Origin: Dorea sp. CAG:317
GTDB lineage: Bacteria > Bacillota > Clostridia > Lachnospirales > Lachnospiraceae
NCBI GenBank assembly: GCA_000433535.1
Contig: FR892679.1
Location: 161,445-187,960, forward strand
Direction: 5' to 3'
Length of the DNA: 26,516 bases
Shown here: positions 14,096-22,475 of the stretch, piece by piece
Layout: each line of letters starts with the position of its first letter
Position numbering within the stretch: the stretch's first letter is position 1
Notes under the pieces: generated by a model
Databases searched by the model: none
The model's input: only the letters and a program-made list of their open reading frames with translations
Told to the model about the DNA's origin: nothing
Translations under genes and position numbers: made by a program

Positions 14096-16069
14096 TTATT
14101 TCTTCTTGTAGAACTTCGCCGATCGGTCATAACACTCCCGAAGCTGTCCTTGATTGTTAAGTCCCTTTACCCCCATTGTACGGCTCACGATAAAGTGATC
14201 CAGCTTCTGCATGTACTCTTCCGGCGTAATATCACCATCTGCCACATAAGTAAGCCCCTTCTCCCAGCTTGCTGTTAATTCTGGATTTAAAAGCGAACGA
14301 ATAGAGTGTTCCACTACATCATAGATCATTTCTCCAAGCAGCGTCGGCGTCACGATCTGTGTCTTTTTATTTAAGGATAAATACTTAATGTGAAATAATT
14401 TCTTTAAAATTTCTCCTCTTGTGGCGCTGGTTCCGATACCGCTTCCTTTGATCTGTGCCCGCAAATCTTCATCCTCGATCAACTGTCCCGCATTTTCCAT
14501 AGCAAGAATCAATGAACCGGAATTATAACGTTTCGGCGGAGAGGTTTTTCCTTCTTTGATCTCAAATGCCGAAACCGGAAACACCATTCCTTTTTTCAGT
14601 GCATTTACCCTCTCGAACATCTTCTGGTCTGCTGATTTTTCCTGACTCTGGTTCTCCTCATTTACCACCTTAAGATATCCTGCTTCAGCCAGCACCTTAA
14701 AATTAGAGAAAAATGATTCTTCTTTTACTTTTGTTGTGATTGACACCTTCTGGTACACCGCCGCAGGGTAAAAGATACTCAAGAAACGCTTCACGATCAC
14801 ATCGTACACCTTCGCTGACAGCGCAGAAACGCTTTTTAACGCTCCGATTCCCTGTCCGGTAGGAATAATCGCATAGTGATCGGTAATCTGCTTATCATTG
14901 ACATATCTCGTCTTTGCTAACCCTTTATGGCTTCCAAAAGAAACAATCTCCTGAAGATAAGAAACAGCCGGCTCATATTTCATCAAACCGTTTAAGTTTT
15001 TATGAATCTCCTTTGCAACCGCTGTAGACAGCACTCTGGCATCGGTTCTCGGATAGGTGACAAGCTTCTTCTCATACAGTTCCTGTACAATGCGAAGCGT
15101 CTCATCGGGACTGATCTTAAAACGTTTGGAACATTCATTTTGAAGCTCCGCCAAGTTAAATAAAAGAGGCGGATTTTTTTTCTCTTTCTTCTTCTCTATG
15201 GCTGTGATCTGACAGGTAACCGGTGAAGGAGCTTCCAGATAAGCAACCAGCTCTTCCGCCTTCTCCCTCTCTTTAAAGCCATTTTCTTTATAGAGGTCAA
15301 AGGACTCAAAATATCTGGAGCCTTCCACCGCTTTCCATTCACCTTCAAAGCTTTCCTCTGCTTCTCCGATCGTACTTAGCACGCGGTAAAAGGGTGTTTC
15401 GACAAATTCGCGAATTTCCCGTTCTCTACGCACCACCATGCCAAGCACACAAGTCATCACACGGCCAACGGAAATAACGGAATATTTCGTATGAAGATAA
15501 TTGGAAATACTGTTTCCGTATTTCAGCGTCAATAGGCGGGAAAAATTGATTCCCATAAGATAGTCCTCTTTTGCTCTTAAGTACGCCGAAGCTGACAGAT
15601 TGTCATACTCCTTCAAATCCTTTGCCTCACGAATCCCTCGCACGATCTCTTCTTCCGTCTGAGAGTCGATCCACACCCGTCGTCTTTCTTTTCCATGTAC
15701 GCCGGCCTGCTGTTCTACGAGGCGGTAAATATACTCTCCTTCCCGCCCGGAGTCTGTACACACATAGATTGTGTCAACATCGGGACGATTCAGAAGCCCT
15801 GACACAATCTTAAATTGTTTGGCAACCGCCGGAATGACTTCGTACTTAAACTGCTCAGGAATAAAAGGCAGAGTCTCAAGACTCCACCTCTTAAGTGACG
15901 GATCATATTCTTCCGGATAACTCATCGTTACAAGATGCCCCACACACCAGGTAACGACTGCTTCCTCCGATTCCAGATAGCCGTCTTTTCTATTTAGCTT
16001 CAATTTCAACGCCTTTGCAAATTCTTGTGCTACGCTTGGTTTCTCTGCAATATATAATGATTTCCCCAT
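14096..16069 (-). CDS. topB: DNA topoisomerase III (type IA)
   Basis: A 657-residue type IA topoisomerase that passes single strands to relax or decatenate DNA. The N-terminal Toprim domain begins KSLYIAEKPSVAQEFAKAL and carries the acidic triad in CTDSGREGEYIYRLV. The active-site tyrosine is Tyr339 in KKLVTYPRTDARVLS. Further family motifs are SVGRVMTCVLGMVV and GSGIGTSATRGEILKKL. The protein ends soon after the core with no C-terminal zinc fingers, which fits the short TopB forms of Firmicutes. It lies 36 bases after ppk, so the two are probably co-transcribed. A chromosomal housekeeping TopB is likely, because no conjugation genes lie near it; TopB-like proteins also occur on integrative elements. 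Confidence 0.94.
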   Translation of the reverse strand: MGKSLYIAEKPSVAQEFAKALKLKLNRKDGYLESEEAVVTWCVGHLVTMSYPEEYDPSLKRWSLETLPFIPEQFKYEVIPAVAKQFKIVSGLLNRPDVDTIYVCTDSGREGEYIYRLVEQQAGVHGKERRRVWIDSQTEEEIVRGIREAKDLKEYDNLSASAYLRAKEDYLMGINFSRLLTLKYGNSISNYLHTKYSVISVGRVMTCVLGMVVRREREIREFVETPFYRVLSTIGEAEESFEGEWKAVEGSRYFESFDLYKENGFKEREKAEELVAYLEAPSPVTCQITAIEKKKEKKNPPLLFNLAELQNECSKRFKISPDETLRIVQELYEKKLVTYPRTDARVLSTAVAKEIHKNLNGLMKYEPAVSYLQEIVSFGSHKGLAKTRYVNDKQITDHYAIIPTGQGIGALKSVSALSAKVYDVIVKRFLSIFYPAAVYQKVSITTKVKEESFFSNFKVLAEAGYLKVVNEENQSQEKSADQKMFERVNALKKGMVFPVSAFEIKEGKTSPPKRYNSGSLILAMENAGQLIEDEDLRAQIKGSGIGTSATRGEILKKLFHIKYLSLNKKTQIVTPTLLGEMIYDVVEHSIRSLLNPELTASWEKGLTYVADGDITPEEYMQKLDHFIVSRTMGVKGLNNQGQLRECYDRSAKFYKKK

Positions 16070-16105
16070 GAAATGCTCTTCTACTCCTCTTATATCTATT
16101 TTGTA

Positions 16106-18229
16106 TTATCTCTTAAATAGATCTTTTATCTTTTCCATGAATCCTGCCTTCTTTGGCTCTGCCGGTTTTCTGGAATTTTGAAGGGCTTCTTCCATAAATA
16201 CTGCCTGTGAATCTACAAATGGTTCTGTCTGCTCTCTCTTCTGATACGTTCCGTCGCGCTGAAGCACCCTCGCTTTGATATTATCACTTAACATCACTTT
16301 CAGATAATGATTGATCTGTCTCTTGACATCCTCGTCCAAAATCGTACAGGCAACTTCAACACGCTTCTCCGTATTTCTTGTCATCATATCCGCAGAACCA
16401 ATATATATCTTCTGTCTGCTTCCTGTACCAAAGCTGAAAATGCGCGGATGCTCTAAAAATCGCCCCACCACACTGGTCACACGCAGGTTCTCTGTATAAC
16501 CCTTCACTCCCGGAAGTATACAGCAGATTCCACGGATAATCAAGTCAATCTTTACTCCGGCTCTGGAAGCTTGGGCGACTTTTTCGATAAAATCTACATC
16601 TGTAAGGGAATTCATTTTCATGACGATTCTTCCCTCTCTCCCCCTTGCAATCTCTTCATCCATAAGTGAAAGCACCTTTTGTTTCAGACTCGTAGGAGAT
16701 ACGATTAAGTGCTGATATTCCCCGTCAAGATTACTGATGGACATATTTTTGAAAAATTCCATTGCGTCCTTACCAATCTCCCGATTCGCTGTCATAAGCG
16801 AAAGATCTGTATACATCGCCGCAGTCTTTTCATTATAATTTCCGGTACCCACTTGTGTGATATACTGAATTTCTCCGCGATTCCGGTAGGTGATAAGACA
16901 GAGCTTTGAATGGACCTTATAATTGTCAAACCCATAGATCACGCGGCAACCGGCTTCCTCCAGTCGTTCTGACCAGTCAATATTATTCTGTTCATCAAAT
17001 CTTGCCCGAAGTTCAATGAGAACCGTAACCTCTTTCCCATTTTCCGCAGCTGCACAGAGATATTCTACAAGCCTTGCTTTCTTTGCAAGACGGTAGATTG
17101 TAATCTTAATCGTCATCACATTGGGATCTGTGGACGCCTCTTTGATGAGCTTCAAAAAAGGATTCATACTCTCATATGGATAAAAGAGCAACAGGTCTTT
17201 CCGGCGGATCTGCTTCGTAATACTTCCTTCCTGTACCCGCGCTGATTCCTGCGGAGAAAACGGCGGATAAGTCAGCGCCTTCTTCATCGGCTCCGGAAGA
17301 TTGCCGCTCATTGCAAACGCATAAGAAAGCTTCATCGGCATTTTCGTACGAAAAATCTGTGTCGGTCTAATATTGAATTTCTCACAGAAATATTTTTCAA
17401 CTTCCAGGCTCAGCTTTTCTGCCACTTCCAAACGTACCACAGCCATCCGGCGTCGTTTGTGCAGCGTCTTCTGCATTAAATTTCGAAAATCATCTGTAAT
17501 CTCCAAAGACTCGTCGTCCGGCGAAATATCCGCATTTCTTGTGACACAGATATAATTTGCATCTGACACATGATAATTCTCAAACACAAGGCTTAAATAC
17601 TCCATGATCACCTTTTCCATTCGGATATATCGGATGTCATGCCCCGGCAGATACAGTACCTCTGATATAAACTGGGGAACAGGAATGATTCCCATCCTTG
17701 TTTTTTCTTTCTCCCTGTCTTTCTCCCGCAAATTAGCAGTCACATAAATCTCTTTATTCAATAAATGAGGAAATGGATGGTTTGCATCCACGATCTGCGG
17801 AGACAAGATTGGAAGAACCTGCTCTTTGAAATATTTCTTTACATACTTTCTTTCAGACTGCTCAAGCTCTTTGAAATCCAACCCGCACACGCCATAAGGA
17901 TGCAGCTGTCTCTTTATCTCTCCGTATGTCTTATCCCGTTCCTTATATAGCGGCGCTACCGCTTCATAGATCTTCTCAAGCTGTTCATCCGGCGTCATAC
18001 CGGATCTGGCATCCTTCGCCTGCGCATCTGTCTGTGCCATGTCAAAAAGACTTCCCACACGGATCATAAAGAACTCGTCCAGATTACTGGTAAAGATTGC
18101 GACGAACTTCATTCTCTCCAACAGAGGAACCGTTACATCTCTCGCCTCTTCCAATACTCTCTGGTTAAACTTCAGCCACGAAAGCTCTCTGTTCTGTGTG
18201 TAATTCAAAAGATTTCTGTCCTTACTCAT
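16106..18229 (-). CDS. ppk: Polyphosphate kinase 1
   Basis: A protein of about 707 residues that reversibly makes polyphosphate from ATP. It has the N domain (NRELSWLKFNQRVLEEA, then SNLDEFFMIRVGSLFD), the head domain, and two phospholipase-D-like catalytic domains. The autophosphorylated His is His440 in YGFDNYKVHSKLCLI, and the second catalytic His is His594 in GRFLEHPRIFSFG. A basic C-terminal tail (KPAEPKKAGFMEKIKDLFKR) follows. The start is uncertain: ATG at 18229 fits the family N-terminus, but AGGAAGG lies 15 bases upstream of it; ATG at 18244 is too close to that site, and a TTG at 18256 overlaps it. I chose 18229. It is the first gene of a run continuing with topB. Confidence 0.95.
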   Translation of the reverse strand: MSKDRNLLNYTQNRELSWLKFNQRVLEEARDVTVPLLERMKFVAIFTSNLDEFFMIRVGSLFDMAQTDAQAKDARSGMTPDEQLEKIYEAVAPLYKERDKTYGEIKRQLHPYGVCGLDFKELEQSERKYVKKYFKEQVLPILSPQIVDANHPFPHLLNKEIYVTANLREKDREKEKTRMGIIPVPQFISEVLYLPGHDIRYIRMEKVIMEYLSLVFENYHVSDANYICVTRNADISPDDESLEITDDFRNLMQKTLHKRRRMAVVRLEVAEKLSLEVEKYFCEKFNIRPTQIFRTKMPMKLSYAFAMSGNLPEPMKKALTYPPFSPQESARVQEGSITKQIRRKDLLLFYPYESMNPFLKLIKEASTDPNVMTIKITIYRLAKKARLVEYLCAAAENGKEVTVLIELRARFDEQNNIDWSERLEEAGCRVIYGFDNYKVHSKLCLITYRNRGEIQYITQVGTGNYNEKTAAMYTDLSLMTANREIGKDAMEFFKNMSISNLDGEYQHLIVSPTSLKQKVLSLMDEEIARGREGRIVMKMNSLTDVDFIEKVAQASRAGVKIDLIIRGICCILPGVKGYTENLRVTSVVGRFLEHPRIFSFGTGSRQKIYIGSADMMTRNTEKRVEVACTILDEDVKRQINHYLKVMLSDNIKARVLQRDGTYQKREQTEPFVDSQAVFMEEALQNSRKPAEPKKAGFMEKIKDLFKR

Positions 18230-18290
18230 ATAATTACTCGTCATTCCTTCCTGCAAAGTGCCAAATACTACAGTCCAAACTCTTCAAATA

Positions 18291-18319
18291 ATTTTATCAT
18301 ATATATTTCACACTTCCAA
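18291..18319 (-). promoter_or_regulatory. Candidate promoter of ppk
   Basis: On the minus strand TTGGAA (18314-18319), 17 bases, then TAAAAT (18291-18296), about 60 bases before the chosen ppk start. It lies just downstream of the asd terminator, so ppk begins a new transcription unit. Confidence 0.45.
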
Positions 18320-18353
18320 GATATTCTCATTTAAATATATGTTAAAGATGTGT

Positions 18354-18381
18354 AAAAGGAGCCGAACTTTTCGACTCCTTT
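18354..18381 (-). terminator. Terminator after asd
   Basis: On the minus strand AAAGGAGTCGAA pairs with TTCGGCTCCTTT (12 pairs, one G-U) around a 3-base loop, and a short T run follows. It lies 13 bases after the asd stop. Confidence 0.8.
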
Positions 18382-18394
18382 GCTCACTTATTCT

Positions 18395-19480
18395 TTATTT
18401 TGCTTCAATATATCCTTTTGCTGTCAGCGCCTCTGCACAGAGCACTGCTCCGCCTGCTGCGCCACGCACAGTGTTGTGGGAAAGTCCGACAAACTTAAAG
18501 TCAAACATAGTGTCTTCTCTCAGACGCCCGATAGATACACCCATGCCATTTTCATAATCTACATCCAATGTAACCTGTGGACGGTTATCTTCTTCTAAAT
18601 ACTGGATAAACTGCTTTGGTGCGCTTGGAAGTTCTGCTTCCTGAGGGAATCCTTTGAAGTTCACCAGCTTCTCGATCAACTGCTCTTTCGTTGGTTTCTT
18701 CTCGAAATTGATAAATACAGCTGCTGTATGTCCGTTTAATACCGGTACACGGATGCACTGGCAAGTAATCTTTGGAAGCTCTGCTTTCACGATCTCACCG
18801 TTTTCAACTTTACCAAGTACGCGAAGCGGCTCCTGTTCACTCTTTTCTTCCTCACCGCCAATATACGGAATAATATTCTCAACCATCTCCGGCCAGTCTT
18901 TGAATGTCTTACCGGCTCCGGAAATTGCCTGATAAGTCGTTGCAACAACTTCTTTTGGACCGAATTCTTTCCATGCTGCAAGACATGGTGCATAGCTCTG
19001 AATTGAACAGTTTGGTTTTACTGCAATAAATCCTCTTGTTGTGCCAAGACGCTTCTTCTGGTCAGCGATCACTTCAAAATGCTGGGAGTTAATCTCCGGA
19101 ACTACCATCGGAACATCCGGTGTCCAGCGGTGTGCACTGTTGTTAGATACAACCGGTGTCTCTGTCTTTGCATATGCCTCTTCAATCGCACGGATCTCAT
19201 CCTTTGTCATGTCAACCGCACTGAACACAAAATCAACAGTAGCTGCAACTTCTTCCACTTCATTTACGTTGTGTACGATCAGTTTTTTTACTCCTTCCGG
19301 CATCGGTGTCGTCATTTTCCAACGTCCGCCCACTGCCTCTTCATAGGTTTTCCCTGCGGATCTTGGACTTGCCGCAACTGTCACCACTTCAAACCACGGA
19401 TGATTGTCAAGCAGAGAAATAAAACGCTGTCCTACCATTCCTGTCGCTCCTAGAATACCAACTCTTAATTTCTTCTCCAT
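18395..19480 (-). CDS. asd: Aspartate-semialdehyde dehydrogenase
   Basis: A 361-residue cytoplasmic enzyme that reduces aspartyl phosphate with NADPH to aspartate semialdehyde, the branch point to lysine, diaminopimelate, threonine and methionine. The N-terminal motif RVGILGATGMVGQRFISLL is the nucleotide-binding turn. The catalytic nucleophile is Cys158 in VKPNCSIQSY, and the downstream TTYQAISGAGK and RVPVLNGHTAAVFINFEK segments carry the substrate-binding and His residues. The overall pattern is the archaeal/fungal-like branch of the family rather than the E. coli type. It follows argH by 12 bases and ends in a terminator, so argH-asd form a two-gene unit. Confidence 0.96.
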   Translation of the reverse strand: MEKKLRVGILGATGMVGQRFISLLDNHPWFEVVTVAASPRSAGKTYEEAVGGRWKMTTPMPEGVKKLIVHNVNEVEEVAATVDFVFSAVDMTKDEIRAIEEAYAKTETPVVSNNSAHRWTPDVPMVVPEINSQHFEVIADQKKRLGTTRGFIAVKPNCSIQSYAPCLAAWKEFGPKEVVATTYQAISGAGKTFKDWPEMVENIIPYIGGEEEKSEQEPLRVLGKVENGEIVKAELPKITCQCIRVPVLNGHTAAVFINFEKKPTKEQLIEKLVNFKGFPQEAELPSAPKQFIQYLEEDNRPQVTLDVDYENGMGVSIGRLREDTMFDFKFVGLSHNTVRGAAGGAVLCAEALTAKGYIEAK

Positions 19481-19492
19481 CTTTCTCTCCTC

Positions 19493-20872
19493 CTAATAAT
19501 TCTTCATATATTCCTCATAAATGTTGATGGCCTTCTCCATTGCTTCCCGTCCCGGAGCTCCAATCGTTGTACGCTTATTTACACAAGTTTCCAGACTGAT
19601 TGCTTCGTAAATATCCTCTTCAAACACCGGGCATATCTTCTTATATTCTTCTAAGGTAAGTTCATCAAGCGGAATCTTCTTCTCAATACAGGTCAAAACA
19701 AGCTGACCTACTATCCCATGTGCATCTCGGAACGGAACCCCATGATTTACCAGATAATCCGCTGCATCTGTGGCATTGGTAAAGCCGTGTTTTGCGCTTT
19801 CTTCCATGCGGTCTTTGTGAAACTCCATCGTCTTTAACATTCCGGTAAACAGGGCAAGGCAGCCTTTCGCTGTGTCAATCGCATCAAATGCCCACTCCTT
19901 ATCCTCCTGCATATCTTTGTTATATGCAAGCGGAATTCCCTTCATTGTAGCCAATAATGAATTTAAAGCGCCGTATACTCTTCCGGTCTTTCCTCTTACA
20001 AGCTCTGCAATATCCGGATTCTTCTTCTGCGGCATAATACTGCTTCCGGTACTGTATGCGTCATCAATCTCTACGAATTTATATTCATTGGTGTTCCAGA
20101 TAATAATTTCTTCTGAAAATCTGCTCAGATGCATCATAATCATAGATAATGCCGATAATAATTCCAACAGATAATCACGATCTGACACACCATCCATGCT
20201 GTTTAATGTAGGTCCGTCAAATTCCAGAAGCACCGCTGTATATTCACGGTCCAGAGGGTAAGTTGTCCCGGCCAATGCACCGGAGCCCAGCGGACAGGTA
20301 TTCATTCTGTGATAAAGATCACGAAGCCGCTCATGGTCTCTCTTAAACATCTCAAAATATGCGCCCATATGGTGAGCAAGTGTAATCGGCTGGGCCTTCT
20401 GAAGATGTGTAAATCCGGGCATATAAGTATCTACATGTTCTTTCATGATACTAAGAAGCGCCTGTAATAATTCTTCCACAAGCCCATCCAGAGCCTCTAC
20501 CGCATCCCTTGTATAAAGTTTCATGTCTAATGCAACCTGATCATTTCGACTTCTTCCGGTGTGAAGCTTCTTTCCCGCTTCTCCGATCCGGTCGATCAAC
20601 GTTGCCTCTACAAAGCTGTGGATATCTTCGTATTGATCTGTAATCTCCAGCGTTCCTGCTTCTACATCAGACAAAATCCCCTGAAGACCTTCCATGATCT
20701 TCTCCGTCTCTTCTTCTGTCAGAATTCCCTGCCTTCCGAGCATCATTACATGAGCAATACTCCCTTTAATATCTTGTGCGTAAAATCTTTTATCAAAAGA
20801 AATAGATGCGTTAAACTGATACACCAGCTTATCCGTCTCTTTTGTAAAGCGTCCGCCCCACAATTGTGCCAT
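19493..20872 (-). CDS. argH: Argininosuccinate lyase
   Basis: A 459-residue enzyme of the fumarase/aspartase superfamily that splits argininosuccinate into arginine and fumarate, the last step of arginine synthesis. It starts MAQLWGGRFTKETDKLVYQFN as in the family. HSFVEATLIDRIGEAGKKLHTGRSRNDQVALD holds the substrate-binding Arg/Asn residues, GFTHLQKAQPITLAHH carries the catalytic His, and the signature GSSIMPQKKNPDIAELVRGK holds the catalytic Ser (277/278). The length is normal. GGGTGAAG precedes the ATG. argG is not next to it; the partner is asd, so the unit joins arginine and aspartate-family synthesis. An inverted repeat brackets its promoter. Confidence 0.97.
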   Translation of the reverse strand: MAQLWGGRFTKETDKLVYQFNASISFDKRFYAQDIKGSIAHVMMLGRQGILTEEETEKIMEGLQGILSDVEAGTLEITDQYEDIHSFVEATLIDRIGEAGKKLHTGRSRNDQVALDMKLYTRDAVEALDGLVEELLQALLSIMKEHVDTYMPGFTHLQKAQPITLAHHMGAYFEMFKRDHERLRDLYHRMNTCPLGSGALAGTTYPLDREYTAVLLEFDGPTLNSMDGVSDRDYLLELLSALSMIMMHLSRFSEEIIIWNTNEYKFVEIDDAYSTGSSIMPQKKNPDIAELVRGKTGRVYGALNSLLATMKGIPLAYNKDMQEDKEWAFDAIDTAKGCLALFTGMLKTMEFHKDRMEESAKHGFTNATDAADYLVNHGVPFRDAHGIVGQLVLTCIEKKIPLDELTLEEYKKICPVFEEDIYEAISLETCVNKRTTIGAPGREAMEKAINIYEEYMKNY

Positions 20873-20895
20873 CTATCTTCACCCTTTCATAATTT

Positions 20896-20935
20896 AATGT
20901 GGTAAAACATAATATGTATTCGATTGTACCACATT
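20896..20935. repeat. 9-bp inverted repeat bracketing the argH promoter start
   Basis: AATGTGGTA (20896-20904) and TACCACATT (20927-20935) are perfect complements 31 bp apart centre to centre (about three helical turns). A minus-strand promoter, TTGATT (20945-20950) and TACAAT (20923-20928) with a 16-base spacer, puts one arm over the -10 upstream edge and the other at about +12 to +20. This placement suits an operator. If queH transcripts read through, the arms could also form an RNA hairpin. Confidence 0.55.
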
Positions 20936-20961
20936 TCTGCATAAAATCAAATGAAAATGTA

Positions 20962-21570
20962 TTATTTTGCAGTTTTTTTGGAAAATTCACATCCACAGTA
21001 GTCCTGTCGATACAATCCGTATTGCTTCGAAAGCTCAATGGAACGCTTATATCCATTCTTTTTCTTAAAATCCGACAGCAGATAGGATACCCCGTACTCT
21101 TCCGCAAGCTTTACACCAATCTCATTTAACTTCTCAGCATTTTTCAAAGGGCTGATACTCAATGTCGTCGTAAAATAATCAAAACCTGCCTGTGCCGCAA
21201 TTCTTGCGGTTTCACGCAGTCTGAGCTCATAACATCCAAAACAGCGCACGCCGCCTTCCTTCACTTCTTCAAGCCCTTTTGCCATTTCATAGAACTTTTC
21301 CTTATCATAAGGACCTGCCATGAATGAAATCGGATATTTCACATTCATCTCATCGATCAACTTCTGCTGTTCCCAGATTCTCTTCGTATATTCACTCTCC
21401 GGGAAAATATTCGGATTGTAATATAATACCGTAATCTCAAAATAATTGCTAAGATATTCCAGCACATAGCTGCTGCATGGAGCACAACAGCTATGGAGAA
21501 GGAGCTTAGGCACCCGCCCGTCATCGGATAGTTTCTGAACTAATTTATCAAGTTCTTTTTGATAATTCAT
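20962..21570 (-). CDS. queH: Epoxyqueuosine reductase QueH
   Basis: A 202-residue protein of the former DUF208 family. QueH carries out the last step of queuosine synthesis on tRNA, reducing epoxyqueuosine, in place of the unrelated cobalamin-dependent QueG. Cysteine clusters that bind the iron-sulfur and second metal sites are present: HSCCAPCSSYV (Cys28, Cys29, Cys32), GVRCFGCYELRL and the C-terminal YCGCEFSKK. FTTTLSISPLKN is also conserved. AAGGAGG upstream fixes the start at 21570; a longer open frame to 21654 runs into the promoter. It has its own promoter, divergent from the ABC transporter genes. No other queuosine genes are in the window. Confidence 0.94.
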   Translation of the reverse strand: MNYQKELDKLVQKLSDDGRVPKLLLHSCCAPCSSYVLEYLSNYFEITVLYYNPNIFPESEYTKRIWEQQKLIDEMNVKYPISFMAGPYDKEKFYEMAKGLEEVKEGGVRCFGCYELRLRETARIAAQAGFDYFTTTLSISPLKNAEKLNEIGVKLAEEYGVSYLLSDFKKKNGYKRSIELSKQYGLYRQDYCGCEFSKKTAK

Positions 21571-21610
21571 CGATGATACACCTCCTTTATCACCTTTTGA
21601 TTCTTCTGAA

Positions 21611-21639
21611 ATTATAAACGTTCTGACACATTCTGACAA
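21611..21639 (-). promoter_or_regulatory. queH promoter with internal direct repeat
   Basis: On the minus strand TTGTCA (21634-21639), a 17-base spacer and a perfect TATAAT (21611-21616). Two copies of TGTCAGAA (21621-21628 and 21631-21638), exactly 10 bp apart, fill the region from the -35 into the spacer, on one face of the helix. This is a candidate repressor site. Confidence 0.7.
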
Positions 21640-21707
21640 GCCCATGCCCTGCACTTATTTCTTATATTTACATAAACTAACTATATATTCTTCTTGTGGA
21701 GGCTATT

Positions 21708-22475
21708 ATGGAGCAGGTACTGGAATTAAAAAATATCTACTACGCTTACCATACATTAGAGGGCGAAACACCCGCGCTCACAGATATTTCTTTTACGATG
21801 AATAGAGGTGATTTTATAGCGATCGTAGGTCCATCAGGATGCGGCAAATCAACGCTGTTATCTCTGATCTCCGGTCTTATAAAGCCGGAACAGGGGTTTA
21901 TCAAAATCAACGGAAAACACCTGAGAGAAAGTACAACTAATGTAGGCTATATGTTGCAGCACGATGAGTTATTTGAATGGCGCACCATTTATCACAATGT
22001 ACTCCTCGGACTGGAAGTCCAGCATATGCTCACTGCACAGACACGCTCCAGAGCACATGATCTTCTTGACCAGTACGGGCTTAGTCGGTTCGAAACTTCT
22101 CACCCTTCGGAATTATCCGGCGGTATGCGCCAACGTGCTGCACTCGTACGCACGCTTGTAATGGAACCGGATCTTCTCCTTCTCGACGAACCATTTTCGG
22201 CATTGGATTATCAGACCAGACTTACTGCCGGAGATGATATCGGACAGATTCTGCGACACGAGAAGAAGTCTGCTATTTTGGTAACACATGATCTCTCCGA
22301 AGCGATTTCACTTGCCGACCGCGTTATTGTTCTATCGAAACGCCCTGCCACAATAAAACAAACGATTCCTCTGATCTTTGACATAGAAAATGATACGCCG
22401 CTGAACCGCAGAAATGCGCCGGAATTTAAAACCTATTTTAATCTGATATGGAAGGAGTTAAACCGCAATGAATGA
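21708..22475 (+). CDS. ABC transporter ATPase, NitT/TauT type
   Basis: A 255-residue ATPase subunit that energises uptake. Walker A is GPSGCGKST (41-49), the Q-loop is in MLQHDELFEWRTI, the signature is LSGGMRQRAALVRTL, Walker B is LLLLDEPFSALD and the switch His is in VTHDLSEA. It resembles the SsuB/TauB/ThiZ-like ATPases that serve nitrate, sulfonate, taurine or thiamine-precursor importers; the substrate is not known. The start is the ATG at 21708 with GGAGG 5 bases upstream; a GTG at 21696 lies before this site and is rejected. It overlaps the permease gene by 8 bases. It is transcribed away from queH, and I see no convincing promoter beyond AT-rich DNA. Confidence 0.93.
   Translation: MEQVLELKNIYYAYHTLEGETPALTDISFTMNRGDFIAIVGPSGCGKSTLLSLISGLIKPEQGFIKINGKHLRESTTNVGYMLQHDELFEWRTIYHNVLLGLEVQHMLTAQTRSRAHDLLDQYGLSRFETSHPSELSGGMRQRAALVRTLVMEPDLLLLDEPFSALDYQTRLTAGDDIGQILRHEKKSAILVTHDLSEAISLADRVIVLSKRPATIKQTIPLIFDIENDTPLNRRNAPEFKTYFNLIWKELNRNE

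Noticed and set aside
21571..21707. preQ1 or TPP riboswitch near queH or the ABC genes
   Set aside because: Neither the preQ1 pseudoknot pattern nor the TPP CUGAGA core is present in this short region.
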